Shown here piece after piece: positions 1-8,404 of a stretch of 64,000 nucleotides of DNA. The notes under the pieces were generated by a model that saw only the letters and a list, made by a program, of their open reading frames with translations, had not been told where the DNA came from and ran no database searches. The translations under genes were made by a program, and so were the position numbers. Position 1 is the stretch's first letter; each line of letters starts with the position of its first letter. Location of the stretch: assembly GCF_902167635.1 (NCBI RefSeq), contig NZ_CABHMS010000001.1, forward strand, positions 558,001 through 622,000. The letters run 5' to 3'. The DNA is from Chitinophaga vietnamensis. GTDB lineage: Bacteria > Bacteroidota > Bacteroidia > Chitinophagales > Chitinophagaceae.

Positions 1-15
1 GTCGCAGAATAGTGG

Positions 16-23
16 TATTTTTG
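16..23 (+). promoter_or_regulatory. -7 promoter box of the pterin synthase gene
   Basis: TATTTTTG matches the Bacteroidota -7 consensus TAnnTTTG and lies 19 bases before the ATG at 43. A -33 box would fall off the window edge and cannot be checked. Confidence 0.5.
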
Positions 24-42
24 CCGAAAATTTTTTGCAATA

Positions 43-456
43 ATGATTTATTTAACGCGAGTTGAGAACTTCAATGCAGCGCATAAGTTGTCCAACCCGA
101 ACTGGAGCAAAGAAAAGAACGAAGAGGTATTTGGAAAATGTGCCAATGATAACTGGCATGGTCATAATTACGAACTGCACGTTACCATCAAAGGTAATCC
201 CGATCCTGAAACGGGCTTTGTATTCAATGCCAAAACATTAGGTGTGATCATCAAAGATGTGATCATTGAAAAGATAGACCACCGCAACCTCAACCTGGAT
301 GTGGATTTCATGGCAGGCAAATTTACCTCTGCCGAAAATCTCGCCATCGCCATCTCGGATGAATTAACCAAACATCTCCCCGCAGACGTGCAATTACATT
401 GTATCAAGCTGTATGAAACACCGCGCATATACGTAGAGTATTACGGCGGTAAATAA
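43..456 (+). CDS. 6-pyruvoyl-tetrahydropterin synthase / QueD family protein
   Basis: A 137-residue T-fold enzyme acting on 7,8-dihydroneopterin triphosphate, the product of the folE enzyme encoded 58 bases downstream. Zinc ligands are His14 and the HGH pair of CANDNWHGHNYE; the catalytic Cys precedes this pair by five residues, and IDHRNLN and YETPR carry the other conserved positions. The Cys-X5-HGH spacing is that of tetrahydrobiopterin-type PTPS, whereas queuosine QueD usually has Cys-X3-HGH. The window also encodes queE and tgt, so a queuosine role is not excluded. The family call is firm; the pathway is open. Confidence 0.9.
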   Translation: MIYLTRVENFNAAHKLSNPNWSKEKNEEVFGKCANDNWHGHNYELHVTIKGNPDPETGFVFNAKTLGVIIKDVIIEKIDHRNLNLDVDFMAGKFTSAENLAIAISDELTKHLPADVQLHCIKLYETPRIYVEYYGGK

Positions 457-514
457 ACACCAGCGGCGGTGCAGCGCCCTGATAACCTGATTTAATTTAT
501 AAAATCATATTAGG

Positions 515-1102
515 ATGGCGTATAACAAGATTGAAAGTTATGACGAGAAGACCACGCAGGGTCTGATCGCGAATTACAAGGAATGCCTGGAATTGTTGGG
601 AGAAGACAGTGAGCGGGAAGGCTTGTTGAAAACCCCGGAGCGGATGGCAAAGGCCATGCAATTCCTCACGCAGGGCTACCAGCAGGATGCCAAAGCCATT
701 CTTCAAGGCGCTAAATTTACAGAGGCTTACAGCGAAATGGTGATCGTGAAAGATATAGAACTTTATTCTATGTGTGAGCACCATATGCTGCCATTCTTCG
801 GGAAAGCCCATGTGGCCTATATTCCCAACGGTTATATCACAGGCTTGAGCAAGATTGCACGTGTGGTGGATGTATTTGCCCGCCGCCTGCAGGTACAGGA
901 GCGTCTGACGCACCAGATCGTAGATGCCATCCAGGAAACATTGGAACCGGAAGGCGTAGCGGTAGTGATAGAAGCGCAGCACCTTTGCATGATGATGCGG
1001 GGCGTACAGAAACAGAACTCCATCACCACCACTTCCGCTTTCAGCGGGCAGTTCAGCGATGGCCGCACCCGTGCCGAGTTCCTCAAACTCATCAGCAAAT
1101 AA
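515..1102 (+). CDS. folE: GTP cyclohydrolase I
   Basis: Converts GTP to 7,8-dihydroneopterin triphosphate, the entry point to folate, biopterin and 7-deazapurine synthesis. The 195-residue length is typical of the family. The zinc-site motif CEHH is at residues 87-90, with the second cysteine at 158 in HLCMMMRG. The C-terminal [14 protein letters not shown] region is conserved. It follows the pterin synthase on the same strand, probably in one transcript, and is closed by a strong hairpin terminator at 1123-1160. Confidence 0.97.
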   Translation: MAYNKIESYDEKTTQGLIANYKECLELLGEDSEREGLLKTPERMAKAMQFLTQGYQQDAKAILQGAKFTEAYSEMVIVKDIELYSMCEHHMLPFFGKAHVAYIPNGYITGLSKIARVVDVFARRLQVQERLTHQIVDAIQETLEPEGVAVVIEAQHLCMMMRGVQKQNSITTTSAFSGQFSDGRTRAEFLKLISK

Positions 1103-1122
1103 TTATAGTTTACACGCAGATC

Positions 1123-1160
1123 AGCCCTTGCAGTGCTTTCAGCGCTGCAAGGGCTTTTTT
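1123..1160 (+). terminator. Intrinsic terminator after folE
   Basis: A 15-bp stem (1123-1137 against 1141-1155, one G-T pair) with loop TTC, followed by a T run ending at 1160. The stem begins AGCCCTTG and ends CAAGGGCT, the same ends as the two hairpins after sprA. Confidence 0.85.
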
Positions 1161-1172
1161 CCAGCTAATTAG

Positions 1173-1180
1173 TATATTTG
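1173..1180 (+). promoter_or_regulatory. -7 promoter box of fabD
   Basis: TATATTTG fits TAnnTTTG, lies 43 bases before the chosen fabD start and directly follows the folE terminator, so fabD is probably its own unit. Confidence 0.45.
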
Positions 1181-1222
1181 AAATATTTTTTATTTGATAC
1201 CAACATTACAACTATAACCAAA

Positions 1223-2113
1223 ATGAAGCATGCTTACGTATTCCCCGGACAAGGATCCCAGTTCCCGGGTATGGGCAAAAACCTGTATGAGACCAATCCT
1301 GAAGCAAAGGCGCTGTTTGAGAAAGCCAACGAGATCTTAGGTTTCCGCATTTCTGATATCATGTTCACCGGTACGGATGAAGACCTGAAGCAGACGAAAG
1401 TAACGCAGCCGGCGGTGTTCCTGCATGCCGTGATCGCATTTCTCTGCACGGAGCACTCACAACCTGAAATGGTGGCGGGCCATTCCCTGGGCGAGTTTTC
1501 CGCGCTGGTGGCCAATGGCAGCCTGTCTTTCGAAGAGGCTTTGCGCCTGGTAGCTATCAGGGCGAATGCCATGCAGAAGGCCTGTGAGCTGCAACCCTCT
1601 ACCATGGCGGCTGTGCTGGCACTGGATGATGCGAAGGTAGAAGAGATCTGTGCCGCTGTTACCGCCGAAACCGGCGAGATCGTAGTGCCTGCGAACTATA
1701 ACTGTCCTGGCCAGCTGGTGATCTCCGGCACGGTTAAAGGTGTGGAAATCGCTTGCGAGCGCATGAAAGCCGCTGGCGCCAAAAGAGCCATGGTACTGCC
1801 TGTAGGCGGCGCCTTCCACTCTCCGCTGATGGCTCCTGCCAAAGAAGAGCTGAAAGCCGCTATCGAAAAAGCTACTTTCAATACTCCTAAATGCCCTGTA
1901 TACCAGAACGTAGCCGCTGCGGCGGTGACCGAGCCCGCGCAGATCAAACAAAACCTGATCGATCAACTTACCGGCGCTGTAAAATGGACACAGTCCGTAC
2001 AGGCCATGATCGCAGACGGTGGCCACGAGTTCACGGAAGTAGGCCCTGGTAAAGTATTACAGGGACTTGTACAAAAGATCAACAAAGAAACCGTAGTGAA
2101 CGGCATCAGCTAG
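1223..2113 (+). CDS. fabD: Malonyl-CoA:ACP transacylase
   Basis: Loads malonyl groups onto acyl carrier protein for fatty acid synthesis in the cytoplasm. The N-terminal YVFPGQGSQFPGMG motif, the nucleophile in GHSLGE (Ser88) and the partner His199 in GAFHSPLM are all present. The 296-residue length is normal. An upstream in-frame start at 1178 would add 15 residues not found in the family and overlaps the promoter box, so I start at the ATG of MKHAYVFPGQ. The stop codon lies at the edge of a long inverted repeat shared with the convergent acetyltransferase gene. Confidence 0.96.
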   Translation: MKHAYVFPGQGSQFPGMGKNLYETNPEAKALFEKANEILGFRISDIMFTGTDEDLKQTKVTQPAVFLHAVIAFLCTEHSQPEMVAGHSLGEFSALVANGSLSFEEALRLVAIRANAMQKACELQPSTMAAVLALDDAKVEEICAAVTAETGEIVVPANYNCPGQLVISGTVKGVEIACERMKAAGAKRAMVLPVGGAFHSPLMAPAKEELKAAIEKATFNTPKCPVYQNVAAAAVTEPAQIKQNLIDQLTGAVKWTQSVQAMIADGGHEFTEVGPGKVLQGLVQKINKETVVNGIS

Positions 2114-2230
2114 ATATTTGAGGATTTTTTGATTTACGAATTTTTTGATTTACGGATTTCTTGATTTATGGCGGACTTCAGATTTGCCATAAATCCAGAA
2201 ATCCGTAAATCAAAAAATTCTCAAATATTT
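2113..2230. repeat. Long inverted repeat between convergent genes (ATTTACGGATTT type)
   Basis: Left arm 2113-2172 and right arm 2186-2230 pair with few mismatches around a 13-base loop. The left arm carries an extra copy of a roughly 16-base unit (TTTTTTGATTTACG) that bulges out. The arms reach the fabD stop codon and include the stop of the convergent gene, so it probably acts as a bidirectional terminator. Related modules recur at 33496 and near 50600. Confidence 0.8.
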
Positions 2231-3072
2231 ATCGCCATTTCGTATTGCGTGAGGTATTGTGGCATGCCGGCTTGTTCGAGGAAGGCGCTGATCCCGGGGT
2301 GGCCGGCATCGATGTTGATGAGCGTGAAAGGCCCGCCCAGTAAGGATGCTGCCTGTTGCAGCAAGGCGCTGCCGATGCCCCGTCGGCGGAAAGCCGGGCT
2401 CACCGCGATATTGCGGATGCGGCGTGTGGGTTGATGTATACTGATATAACCAGCGGTTTGTCCATCAACGGTAGCGGTCCAGGTAGCGGTAGAAGGATGC
2501 TCTCGTTGAATAGTAGCAGGAATATTGGACCAGGTAGGTTGCATATCCATGAAAGTGGCCAGCAGCGCCCAGTTTGGCGTTTCCTGCAATTGAATAGCTA
2601 CCGCAGGCGCTGTTTTTTTCAACTGTATCTCTCCCTTATGACAGATGAGTTTGCGGGTTTTGGTAAAGCCGCTGTTCGTATAGGCCTTGATGGCAGGCAG
2701 GTTGGTACTGATCACTTCCAGGTAAATGGTGTGGATACCTTGCTGCTGATATAAGGGAATAAATTTGTCGTACATCTTTTGCACGAGGTGCTGCCCACGG
2801 AAGGCCGGAACTACGCCAGTGCCGCCGTTATACAGTACACGTGGTTGCTGATCATTGTCGATGCCATGCAGTACAAAAGCACAGAGCTCATCGCCATTGA
2901 AGGCGCCCATGGAAAATTCCCTTTTCAGGTTTTCGCCTTTCATCTTGTTTTCCAGCAGAGCGGGCGTTAATTGCAGGGGTACGATATAATCGCTGAATGC
3001 GGCATTGAAAGCCTGGGCAATGTTTTCCGTTGGTAAATTTTGAAGATCGCGGTAATCGTTCGTAAAAATCAT
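2221..3072 (-). CDS. GNAT family N-acetyltransferase, two tandem domains
   Basis: A 283-residue protein with two GNAT-like halves. The first carries PAFRGQHLVQKM around residues 90-105. The second carries the acetyl-CoA-binding motif NIAVSPAFRRRGIGSALL near residues 222-240. The ATG at 3072 (MIFTNDYRDL) is preferred over a TTG seven codons upstream. The substrate cannot be read from the sequence. It is convergent with fabD across the inverted repeat and has no obvious operon partner. Confidence 0.85.
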   Translation of the reverse strand: MIFTNDYRDLQNLPTENIAQAFNAAFSDYIVPLQLTPALLENKMKGENLKREFSMGAFNGDELCAFVLHGIDNDQQPRVLYNGGTGVVPAFRGQHLVQKMYDKFIPLYQQQGIHTIYLEVISTNLPAIKAYTNSGFTKTRKLICHKGEIQLKKTAPAVAIQLQETPNWALLATFMDMQPTWSNIPATIQREHPSTATWTATVDGQTAGYISIHQPTRRIRNIAVSPAFRRRGIGSALLQQAASLLGGPFTLINIDAGHPGISAFLEQAGMPQYLTQYEMAINI

Positions 3073-3144
3073 GGTAGAATGATATGTTACCAATATTACC
3101 GATGATAGTGGAATAATCGACGCTGATTTATATGAACGGAAAGA

Positions 3145-3612
3145 TCATTTTAGTTCGATGCTCACATTGATCCACTCAGGATCAAATTTCGTCTGGTATT
3201 TTTTGTAGAAGTTGATGGCCGGTTCATTCCATTCCAGCACCTGGAAGGTGATACCGGAGAAGTCCTTTTCCCTGGCTTCCGCGAAGAGCTGATCAAAGAG
3301 CAGTTTTCCTACTTTTTTCCCGCGCCATTTTTCGGTGACGATAATATCTTCGAGGTACATACGGCAACCTTTCCAGGTAGAGTAGCGTACATAGTACAAG
3401 GCAAAGCCGATGATCAATTCCTGCCCGTTTTCAGTGGTAGTGGCTACAAAGGCCTTCCATACCGGCTTCGGGCCGAAGCCGGCGGTTTCGAAATGTTCCA
3501 GCGTAACGGTCACTTCCTGTGGTGCGTTTTCATATTCTGCCAGCTCGCGGATGAGTTCCAGCAAGCGCGGGCAATCTTCTTTTCGTGCAACCCTTAACGT
3601 TATATCCTGCAT
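3145..3612 (-). CDS. GNAT acetyltransferase, diamine/thialysine acetyltransferase-like
   Basis: A 155-residue protein. Motif A (YLEDIIVTEKWRGKKVGKLL) and the C-terminal EWNEPAINFYKK closely resemble spermidine/spermine acetyltransferase and its thialysine-acetylating relatives, which acetylate primary amines of polyamines or lysine analogues using acetyl-CoA. I start at the ATG of MQDITLRVARKEDC; 32 extra in-frame residues upstream are not family-like and would crowd the divergent DinB gene. Substrate assignment is inference from motif similarity. Confidence 0.85.
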   Translation of the reverse strand: MQDITLRVARKEDCPRLLELIRELAEYENAPQEVTVTLEHFETAGFGPKPVWKAFVATTTENGQELIIGFALYYVRYSTWKGCRMYLEDIIVTEKWRGKKVGKLLFDQLFAEAREKDFSGITFQVLEWNEPAINFYKKYQTKFDPEWINVSIELK

Positions 3613-3734
3613 ATGTGAAGTAATATTAAAGTGTGTAGGGCAAGCCCCCGGTGCAAAATAATCAAACAAATTGATCAACAATATGTAATTTGGTTCAATG
3701 ATTGCCATGGGCGCGATAATAACCGGAATCTTAC

Positions 3735-4226
3735 ATGAAAGAGCTACTCCTTCAATACGTTACTTATAACCACTGGGCCAATCAACAACTGGCGCCCGTG
3801 TTGCTGAAGCTGGGCAACGAACAGCTGGATCGTGAGCTGGGCGGCGGTTTCGGCACGGTGCGGCAAACGGTTTATCATATCTGGTATGGAGAAAGCCTCT
3901 GGTACCAGCGTTTACAGCTGGCCGAGAAACCGGTAGACCCTACGGCAGGTTTTGACGACAACTTTGAAGCGGCGTGCGCAGCCTGGATACAGCAGTCTGT
4001 CAAACTGGAGGCCTGGGTACAACAGGCTACACCGGCACGGCTGGATCACACGATCGCATACACGCAACAGAAGAATGAGCATTACAAGCTGCCCGTACAG
4101 GCGGCATTGATGCAGGTTTGTAACAACGGCGCCTTTTACAGGGGGCAGCTCGTATATATGCTGAAACAACTGGGTGTAACGAAAGTCCCGTCTGTCGACT
4201 TCACGCGTTTCAAAACCAGAAAATAG
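3735..4226 (+). CDS. DinB-family protein lacking the usual metal histidines
   Basis: A 163-residue four-helix protein of the DinB/YfiT type: LLLQYVTYNHWANQQL at the N-terminus and VYHIWYGESLW around His48. Metal-binding members carry two more histidines in a C-terminal HxxxHRGQ motif. Here the aligned segment is NGAFYRGQ after Asn130, with Asn131 and Tyr135 in those places. Metal binding is therefore probably lost. Function unknown; members act as thiol-dependent transferases or stress proteins. Confidence 0.8.
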   Translation: MKELLLQYVTYNHWANQQLAPVLLKLGNEQLDRELGGGFGTVRQTVYHIWYGESLWYQRLQLAEKPVDPTAGFDDNFEAACAAWIQQSVKLEAWVQQATPARLDHTIAYTQQKNEHYKLPVQAALMQVCNNGAFYRGQLVYMLKQLGVTKVPSVDFTRFKTRK

Positions 4227-4283
4227 CGGGAGTTCGCCTGCATTATGTTATTTTTACTGACGTTTTTTTGTTAAAAGTCCTTT

Positions 4284-4979
4284 ATGAATCCGGCGTCTTT
4301 TTATTCCAAGGTCACCAAACACCTGGTGGCAGTAGATTGTATCATTTTTGGTTTTGATGAAGGCCGCCTCAAACTGTTGGTGATGAAGCGTAAAGTGGCG
4401 CCTATGGCGGGCGAATGGTCGCTGGTAGGAGGCTTCGTGCAGGCGGATGAAAGTACCGACGATGCGGCTGCGCGCGTGCTGAAACTCACTACCGGCCTGG
4501 AAAACATCTACATGGACCAGCTGCATTGCTATGGCGATGTGGCCCGCGATTCCGGCGCCCGCGTAATATCCGTGGCCTACTACGCCCTGATCCGCATCAA
4601 AGACCACGACCGCCCGCTGGCCCAGGAACATGGCGCCCACTGGCTGGAGCTGCATGAGATCCCCGCGCTCATTTTCGACCACAATAAAATGATCCAGGAC
4701 GCCCTGGTGAAACTGCGCGACAACGCCCAGTTCCATCCGATCGGCTTTGAACTGTTACCGGAAAAATTCACCCTCTCACAACTGAGATGCCTGTACGAAG
4801 AAATTTACGGGCGCACGCTTGATAAACGCAATTTTCGCAAAAAAATACTTTCACTGGATGTGATGGAAAAGCTGGAAGAGAAAGATAAAACCTCCTCCAA
4901 AAAGGGAGCGCACCTCTACCGCTTCGATTCGCTGAAATATGAACTGTTAAAGAAGAAGGGACTGGTTTTCGAGATTTAA
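4284..4979 (+). CDS. Nudix-domain transcriptional regulator (NrtR/AraR-like)
   Basis: A 231-residue protein with an N-terminal Nudix fold (about 10-145) and a C-terminal winged helix (about 150-230: FTLSQLRCLYEEIYG, KRNFRKKIL). The Nudix box begins well (GFVQADES, then Arg) but the catalytic REUxEE segment reads RVLKLTT, so the metal-binding glutamates are gone. This is the pattern of NrtR-type regulators, in which the domain senses a sugar or nucleotide ligand; Bacteroides AraR is a known example. No catabolic gene is adjacent, so the ligand and regulon are unknown. Its end overlaps the convergent small winged-helix gene by 4 bases. Confidence 0.85.
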   Translation: MNPASFYSKVTKHLVAVDCIIFGFDEGRLKLLVMKRKVAPMAGEWSLVGGFVQADESTDDAAARVLKLTTGLENIYMDQLHCYGDVARDSGARVISVAYYALIRIKDHDRPLAQEHGAHWLELHEIPALIFDHNKMIQDALVKLRDNAQFHPIGFELLPEKFTLSQLRCLYEEIYGRTLDKRNFRKKILSLDVMEKLEEKDKTSSKKGAHLYRFDSLKYELLKKKGLVFEI

Positions 4980-5182
4980 GATTTGATCTGCGAAATATCA
5001 ATTCCCATTTTAGTCAATCCTTTTTCGCCGGCAGGTGTGAGGTAATAGTGTTTGTTGCTGTCGGGATCTCTCGCTATCCACCCCTTTTCGATAAAGTTGT
5101 CGATGAGCAAGCTGCCTAATTTGCCGCCAATATGGCTATAGCAGAGTTTTACAGGCTTTACAGACGCTTTATCCGCTGACAT
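4976..5182 (-). CDS. Small winged-helix protein, ArsR-like C-terminal region
   Basis: A 68-residue protein. The segment CYSHIGGKLGSLLIDNF followed by YYLTPAGEKGLTKMGID resembles the C-terminal half of certain ArsR-family regulators (CYDHLAG...LTPAG...), but the recognition-helix half is absent, so this is either a stand-alone accessory domain or a shortened regulator. It starts at an ATG, is convergent with the Nudix regulator and divergent from the histidine kinase. Specific function unknown. Confidence 0.6.
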   Translation of the reverse strand: MSADKASVKPVKLCYSHIGGKLGSLLIDNFIEKGWIARDPDSNKHYYLTPAGEKGLTKMGIDISQIKS

Positions 5183-5284
5183 AACAATTTATTTACGGAA
5201 ATGTAAAACAAAAATGAACAAAAAGGAATCGTGTAGTTCGGTCAATTTTGATTATTTTATGGTGTCTTATCTTATGTTTTGCTG

Positions 5285-7228
5285 ATGCTACTGTTACCAT
5301 ATCTGCGGAGGACTGGCCTTGTGCTGATCTTTACCATGATAACTGTTGTACTGCGGGCGCAGATCAGCGACATACAACGTCTGAAAGCCGCGCTCCCGGC
5401 CGCGAGGGATAGTATGGAGTATACAGACATGCTGAACAGGTTGGCGGTACTTTACCAGGCATGCCAACTCGATAGCTGTGGCGTGTATGCCCACCAGGCG
5501 CTGGATATGGCTACCCGGCTGGAATACCGCCAGGGCAGAGGGGCTGCCCTCCGGGCCATGGCCAGTTATTATGCCTTCAAACCCAATCGTTATCTATCCT
5601 ACCTTTTCTATAATGATGCGCTCACCGAAAGCCGCCATGCCGGCGACTCTGCCAGCGTTGCGCTGGTGCTCATGAACATCGGGATATACTACAATTACGA
5701 ACGCCGGAAAGACCTCGCATGGGCCTATACCGACGAGGCGCTGGCCATCAGCCGTCAACTGCAAAATGATTCTTTACAGGCATTGATACTCGCCAATTAT
5801 TACAGCGTGCATGCCGATGATACCTCCACTTCTCTCAAAGCCGCTGCTGCCGAAGCACTCAGCGATGCCGCCGCTATGGCGCACCGTTATCACGATCATC
5901 GCGAAGAACTCTATATACGCCTGTTCCAGGCACATGAGCAACTGAAGCATGGCGACAATCAAGGCGCCGTAAAGGCGGTGCAAAGTGTGATAGATACCGC
6001 GTCTATTCTCGGTTTGCGCTACCTCGCACTGTATGGCTGTTTGCAGATGGCAGGATATAAAACCTATCTCCGGCAACCCGATACCATCCGGTATTACCGC
6101 CAGGGGATGCAGATCGCCATGGACGGCGGCTATACCGGTTTGATGCTGCCCACCGCAGTAAAACTGTACGAATACAGTACTAACATACACGACTATACGA
6201 AATCACAGGAATACCTCAATCTTATGCGTCATATCATGATGCAACAAGAGGAAGACAGGAAAAACGGCGGCATCAGCTACCTGGATTACGCCCGCCAGGA
6301 CCGCCTGCTGGACTCTTTACAGCTGCAACACCTTTACCAGGAAAAGCTGCTGGCGCGCAAGAGCACTGAAAGCCTTTACTGGCGCTATCTGCTGATATTC
6401 CTGACCGTATTGCTGCTACTCATTTTCTCTTTGCTGTTGCACCTGTTTTATGCCAACAAAGCATCGGCGGCTAACAGAAGGCAGCTGACCTATATGCAGC
6501 GCGAGATCAACCAACGCACGGCGCAATTGCAGGTGAATGATGATTTCAAGAACAAACTTATATCATTGATTGCGCATGATTTCCGCAGTCCCCTGAATAA
6601 TATAATCGGCATCACTTCATTTGTAGAGCAGGATGCATTAACGGTAGATGATGCCGCTTCGCTGATCATCCGGATAGAATCCACTGCCACGGCTACCTTG
6701 CAGGTATTTGAGGCGATCCTCCGCTGGATGCGCACACAGCTGAGCGGCTTTGTATACCGGCCGCAATGCCTGTCAATAAAGGAATTGGTGGCAGAGGCAG
6801 AAAAAACGGTAGCGCATATCCTCGCAGAGAAATCCTTGCGCGCGGTCATTAACATACCAGATGGTATGTTGGTGAAGGCAGATTATGAAATGCTGCAATT
6901 CATTCACCGTAATTTTTTGCACAACGCGGCCAAGTTTTCACCTGCAAATGGCGTGATAACGGTATCGGCTATACGAATAGAAGAAATGATCACGGTGTCC
7001 TTTACCGATGAAGGTACCGGCATGGATGCGGAAACTCTGGCGGGACTGTTCACCTGTCATCAGCCGGGTGGCAAATCCAGGACTGGCAAGGGTGCGGGCA
7101 TCGCGCTGATCATCTGTAAAGACTTTACCGAAAAGATGAACGGAAAGATATGGGCAGAGAACAATCCCGGCAAAGGCGCCACTTTTTACTACAGCCTGCC
7201 AGCGGGAGAAGAGGAGGATAGCGTATGA
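5285..7228 (+). CDS. Sensor histidine kinase with periplasmic TPR-like region
   Basis: A 647-residue membrane kinase. It has an N-terminal signal segment, an alpha-helical periplasmic region with TPR-like repeats to about residue 360, one transmembrane helix (about 365-390), a short coiled coil, an H-box with phosphorylatable His431 (AHDFRSPLNN), an intact N-box (NFLHNAAK), G1 (DEGTGM) and G2 (GKGAG). All catalytic elements are present. No response regulator lies nearby. The ATG at 5285 is chosen over a TTG two codons upstream. The stop overlaps the start of a degenerate paralogue (ATGA), so the two are translationally coupled. Confidence 0.9.
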   Translation: MLLLPYLRRTGLVLIFTMITVVLRAQISDIQRLKAALPAARDSMEYTDMLNRLAVLYQACQLDSCGVYAHQALDMATRLEYRQGRGAALRAMASYYAFKPNRYLSYLFYNDALTESRHAGDSASVALVLMNIGIYYNYERRKDLAWAYTDEALAISRQLQNDSLQALILANYYSVHADDTSTSLKAAAAEALSDAAAMAHRYHDHREELYIRLFQAHEQLKHGDNQGAVKAVQSVIDTASILGLRYLALYGCLQMAGYKTYLRQPDTIRYYRQGMQIAMDGGYTGLMLPTAVKLYEYSTNIHDYTKSQEYLNLMRHIMMQQEEDRKNGGISYLDYARQDRLLDSLQLQHLYQEKLLARKSTESLYWRYLLIFLTVLLLLIFSLLLHLFYANKASAANRRQLTYMQREINQRTAQLQVNDDFKNKLISLIAHDFRSPLNNIIGITSFVEQDALTVDDAASLIIRIESTATATLQVFEAILRWMRTQLSGFVYRPQCLSIKELVAEAEKTVAHILAEKSLRAVINIPDGMLVKADYEMLQFIHRNFLHNAAKFSPANGVITVSAIRIEEMITVSFTDEGTGMDAETLAGLFTCHQPGGKSRTGKGAGIALIICKDFTEKMNGKIWAENNPGKGATFYYSLPAGEEEDSV

Positions 7229-8364
7229 TAACTACGTATATTCGAGAACGTTATAAACTGGTTTTCCTGCTGCTGGTTTGCCTGGCAGCGATGCGGCCAT
7301 CGTATGCCAAGCAGACGCCCTCCAGGATTGATTCCTTGTCGGATCAATATGACTATTACCTGTCTATACGCGACGATGCCGCCGCAGCGGCCACTGCCCG
7401 CGAGATATGGCTGCTGGCGCGTGAACAGCGGCCGGGGGGCAACGACAGCATCAATTACATTACCTATTTTGTGAAGGCCCGCGAACGTGAAGCCCTGGCG
7501 ATGAAGAACCGGGTGCAGGAAGAGCAGATCATACAGCGCAACCTGGAAAAGCGCAATACGCAATTATTATTTACCGGCATGATCAGCATTGTGGCCTTGC
7601 TGCTGATATGGCTGATCGTGCGTTATTACCACTACCGCCGTTCGAAGCAACAGGAGCGGGAGCTGGCCATCGGCTATGCCGCCATTGCAGAGAAAAATGC
7701 CGCGCTGCGGGCCGCCGATGAGTTCAAGAATAAGCTGATCACCATCATTGCCAATGATTTCCGGGCGCCGCTGCATCACATCATAGAAGTGGCCGGCGTG
7801 TTGCAACACAGCACTATGGATAAGGAGGAGATGATCCAGGTGATGAAACATATTGCTGCATCTTCACAAAAAACGCTGGCGGTGTTCGATAATATCCTGC
7901 GCTGGATAAAATTGCAATTGTCGGGCTTCGTCTTCAAACCGGTGACCTGCCAGGTACAGGAACAGATGGCGCTCGCAACAGAGATGGTGAAAGAAGCTGC
8001 CAATGCCCGCGGGATGGCCATTGTAGACCGTATCCCTGCCAATGTAAAAGTAGCTGCCGACCCGGAGATGTTGCAATTTGTGAACCGTCATTTCCTGTTG
8101 ACGGCTATAAAATATGCGGTAACAGATGGCCTGATCATCATAGATGCCTGGCCGGAAGAAGAAGTGGTGCGCGTGAATATCGCTATCGATAGCGGCACTG
8201 AAGCCGCAGATATTGTGAATGGCCTCTTTGCCTGGCAGGAAGATACTTATGCCCTGGGAATGGCTATCAGCAAGGATTTCATTGAAAAGATGGAGGGAGA
8301 AGCGATCGCAGAGGAGAGTGGCGGCAGGTATCTTACCTTGACCTATTTGCTTAAAAGCCGATAA
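7225..8364 (+). CDS. Degenerate histidine kinase paralogue (probable pseudokinase)
   Basis: A 379-residue membrane protein clearly homologous to the upstream kinase (ILRWIKLQLSGFVFKP against ILRWMRTQLSGFVYRP). It has a signal peptide, a short periplasmic part, a transmembrane helix (114-135) and a kinase-like cytoplasmic region. The phosphoacceptor histidine is Asn177 (ANDFRAPLHH), the N-box reads HFLLTAIK with its asparagines lost, G1 is DSGTEAAD and the G2 glycines are missing. It should neither bind ATP normally nor autophosphorylate. The reading frame is intact, so it is not a decayed pseudogene; a regulatory partner of the upstream kinase is the likeliest role (inference). Confidence 0.85.
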   Translation: MITTYIRERYKLVFLLLVCLAAMRPSYAKQTPSRIDSLSDQYDYYLSIRDDAAAAATAREIWLLAREQRPGGNDSINYITYFVKAREREALAMKNRVQEEQIIQRNLEKRNTQLLFTGMISIVALLLIWLIVRYYHYRRSKQQERELAIGYAAIAEKNAALRAADEFKNKLITIIANDFRAPLHHIIEVAGVLQHSTMDKEEMIQVMKHIAASSQKTLAVFDNILRWIKLQLSGFVFKPVTCQVQEQMALATEMVKEAANARGMAIVDRIPANVKVAADPEMLQFVNRHFLLTAIKYAVTDGLIIIDAWPEEEVVRVNIAIDSGTEAADIVNGLFAWQEDTYALGMAISKDFIEKMEGEAIAEESGGRYLTLTYLLKSR

Positions 8365-8401
8365 TTTTTATCTCCCCTGCCAGCGGCAGGGGAGATAAAA
8401 A
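8365..8401. terminator. Bidirectional terminator, perfect 17-bp stem
   Basis: Perfect inverted repeat 8365-8381 / 8385-8401 with a 3-base loop (AGC). The stem has a GC core flanked by T and A runs, so it works in both directions between the convergent pseudokinase and fabH genes. Confidence 0.9.
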
Positions 8402-8404
8402 AAA

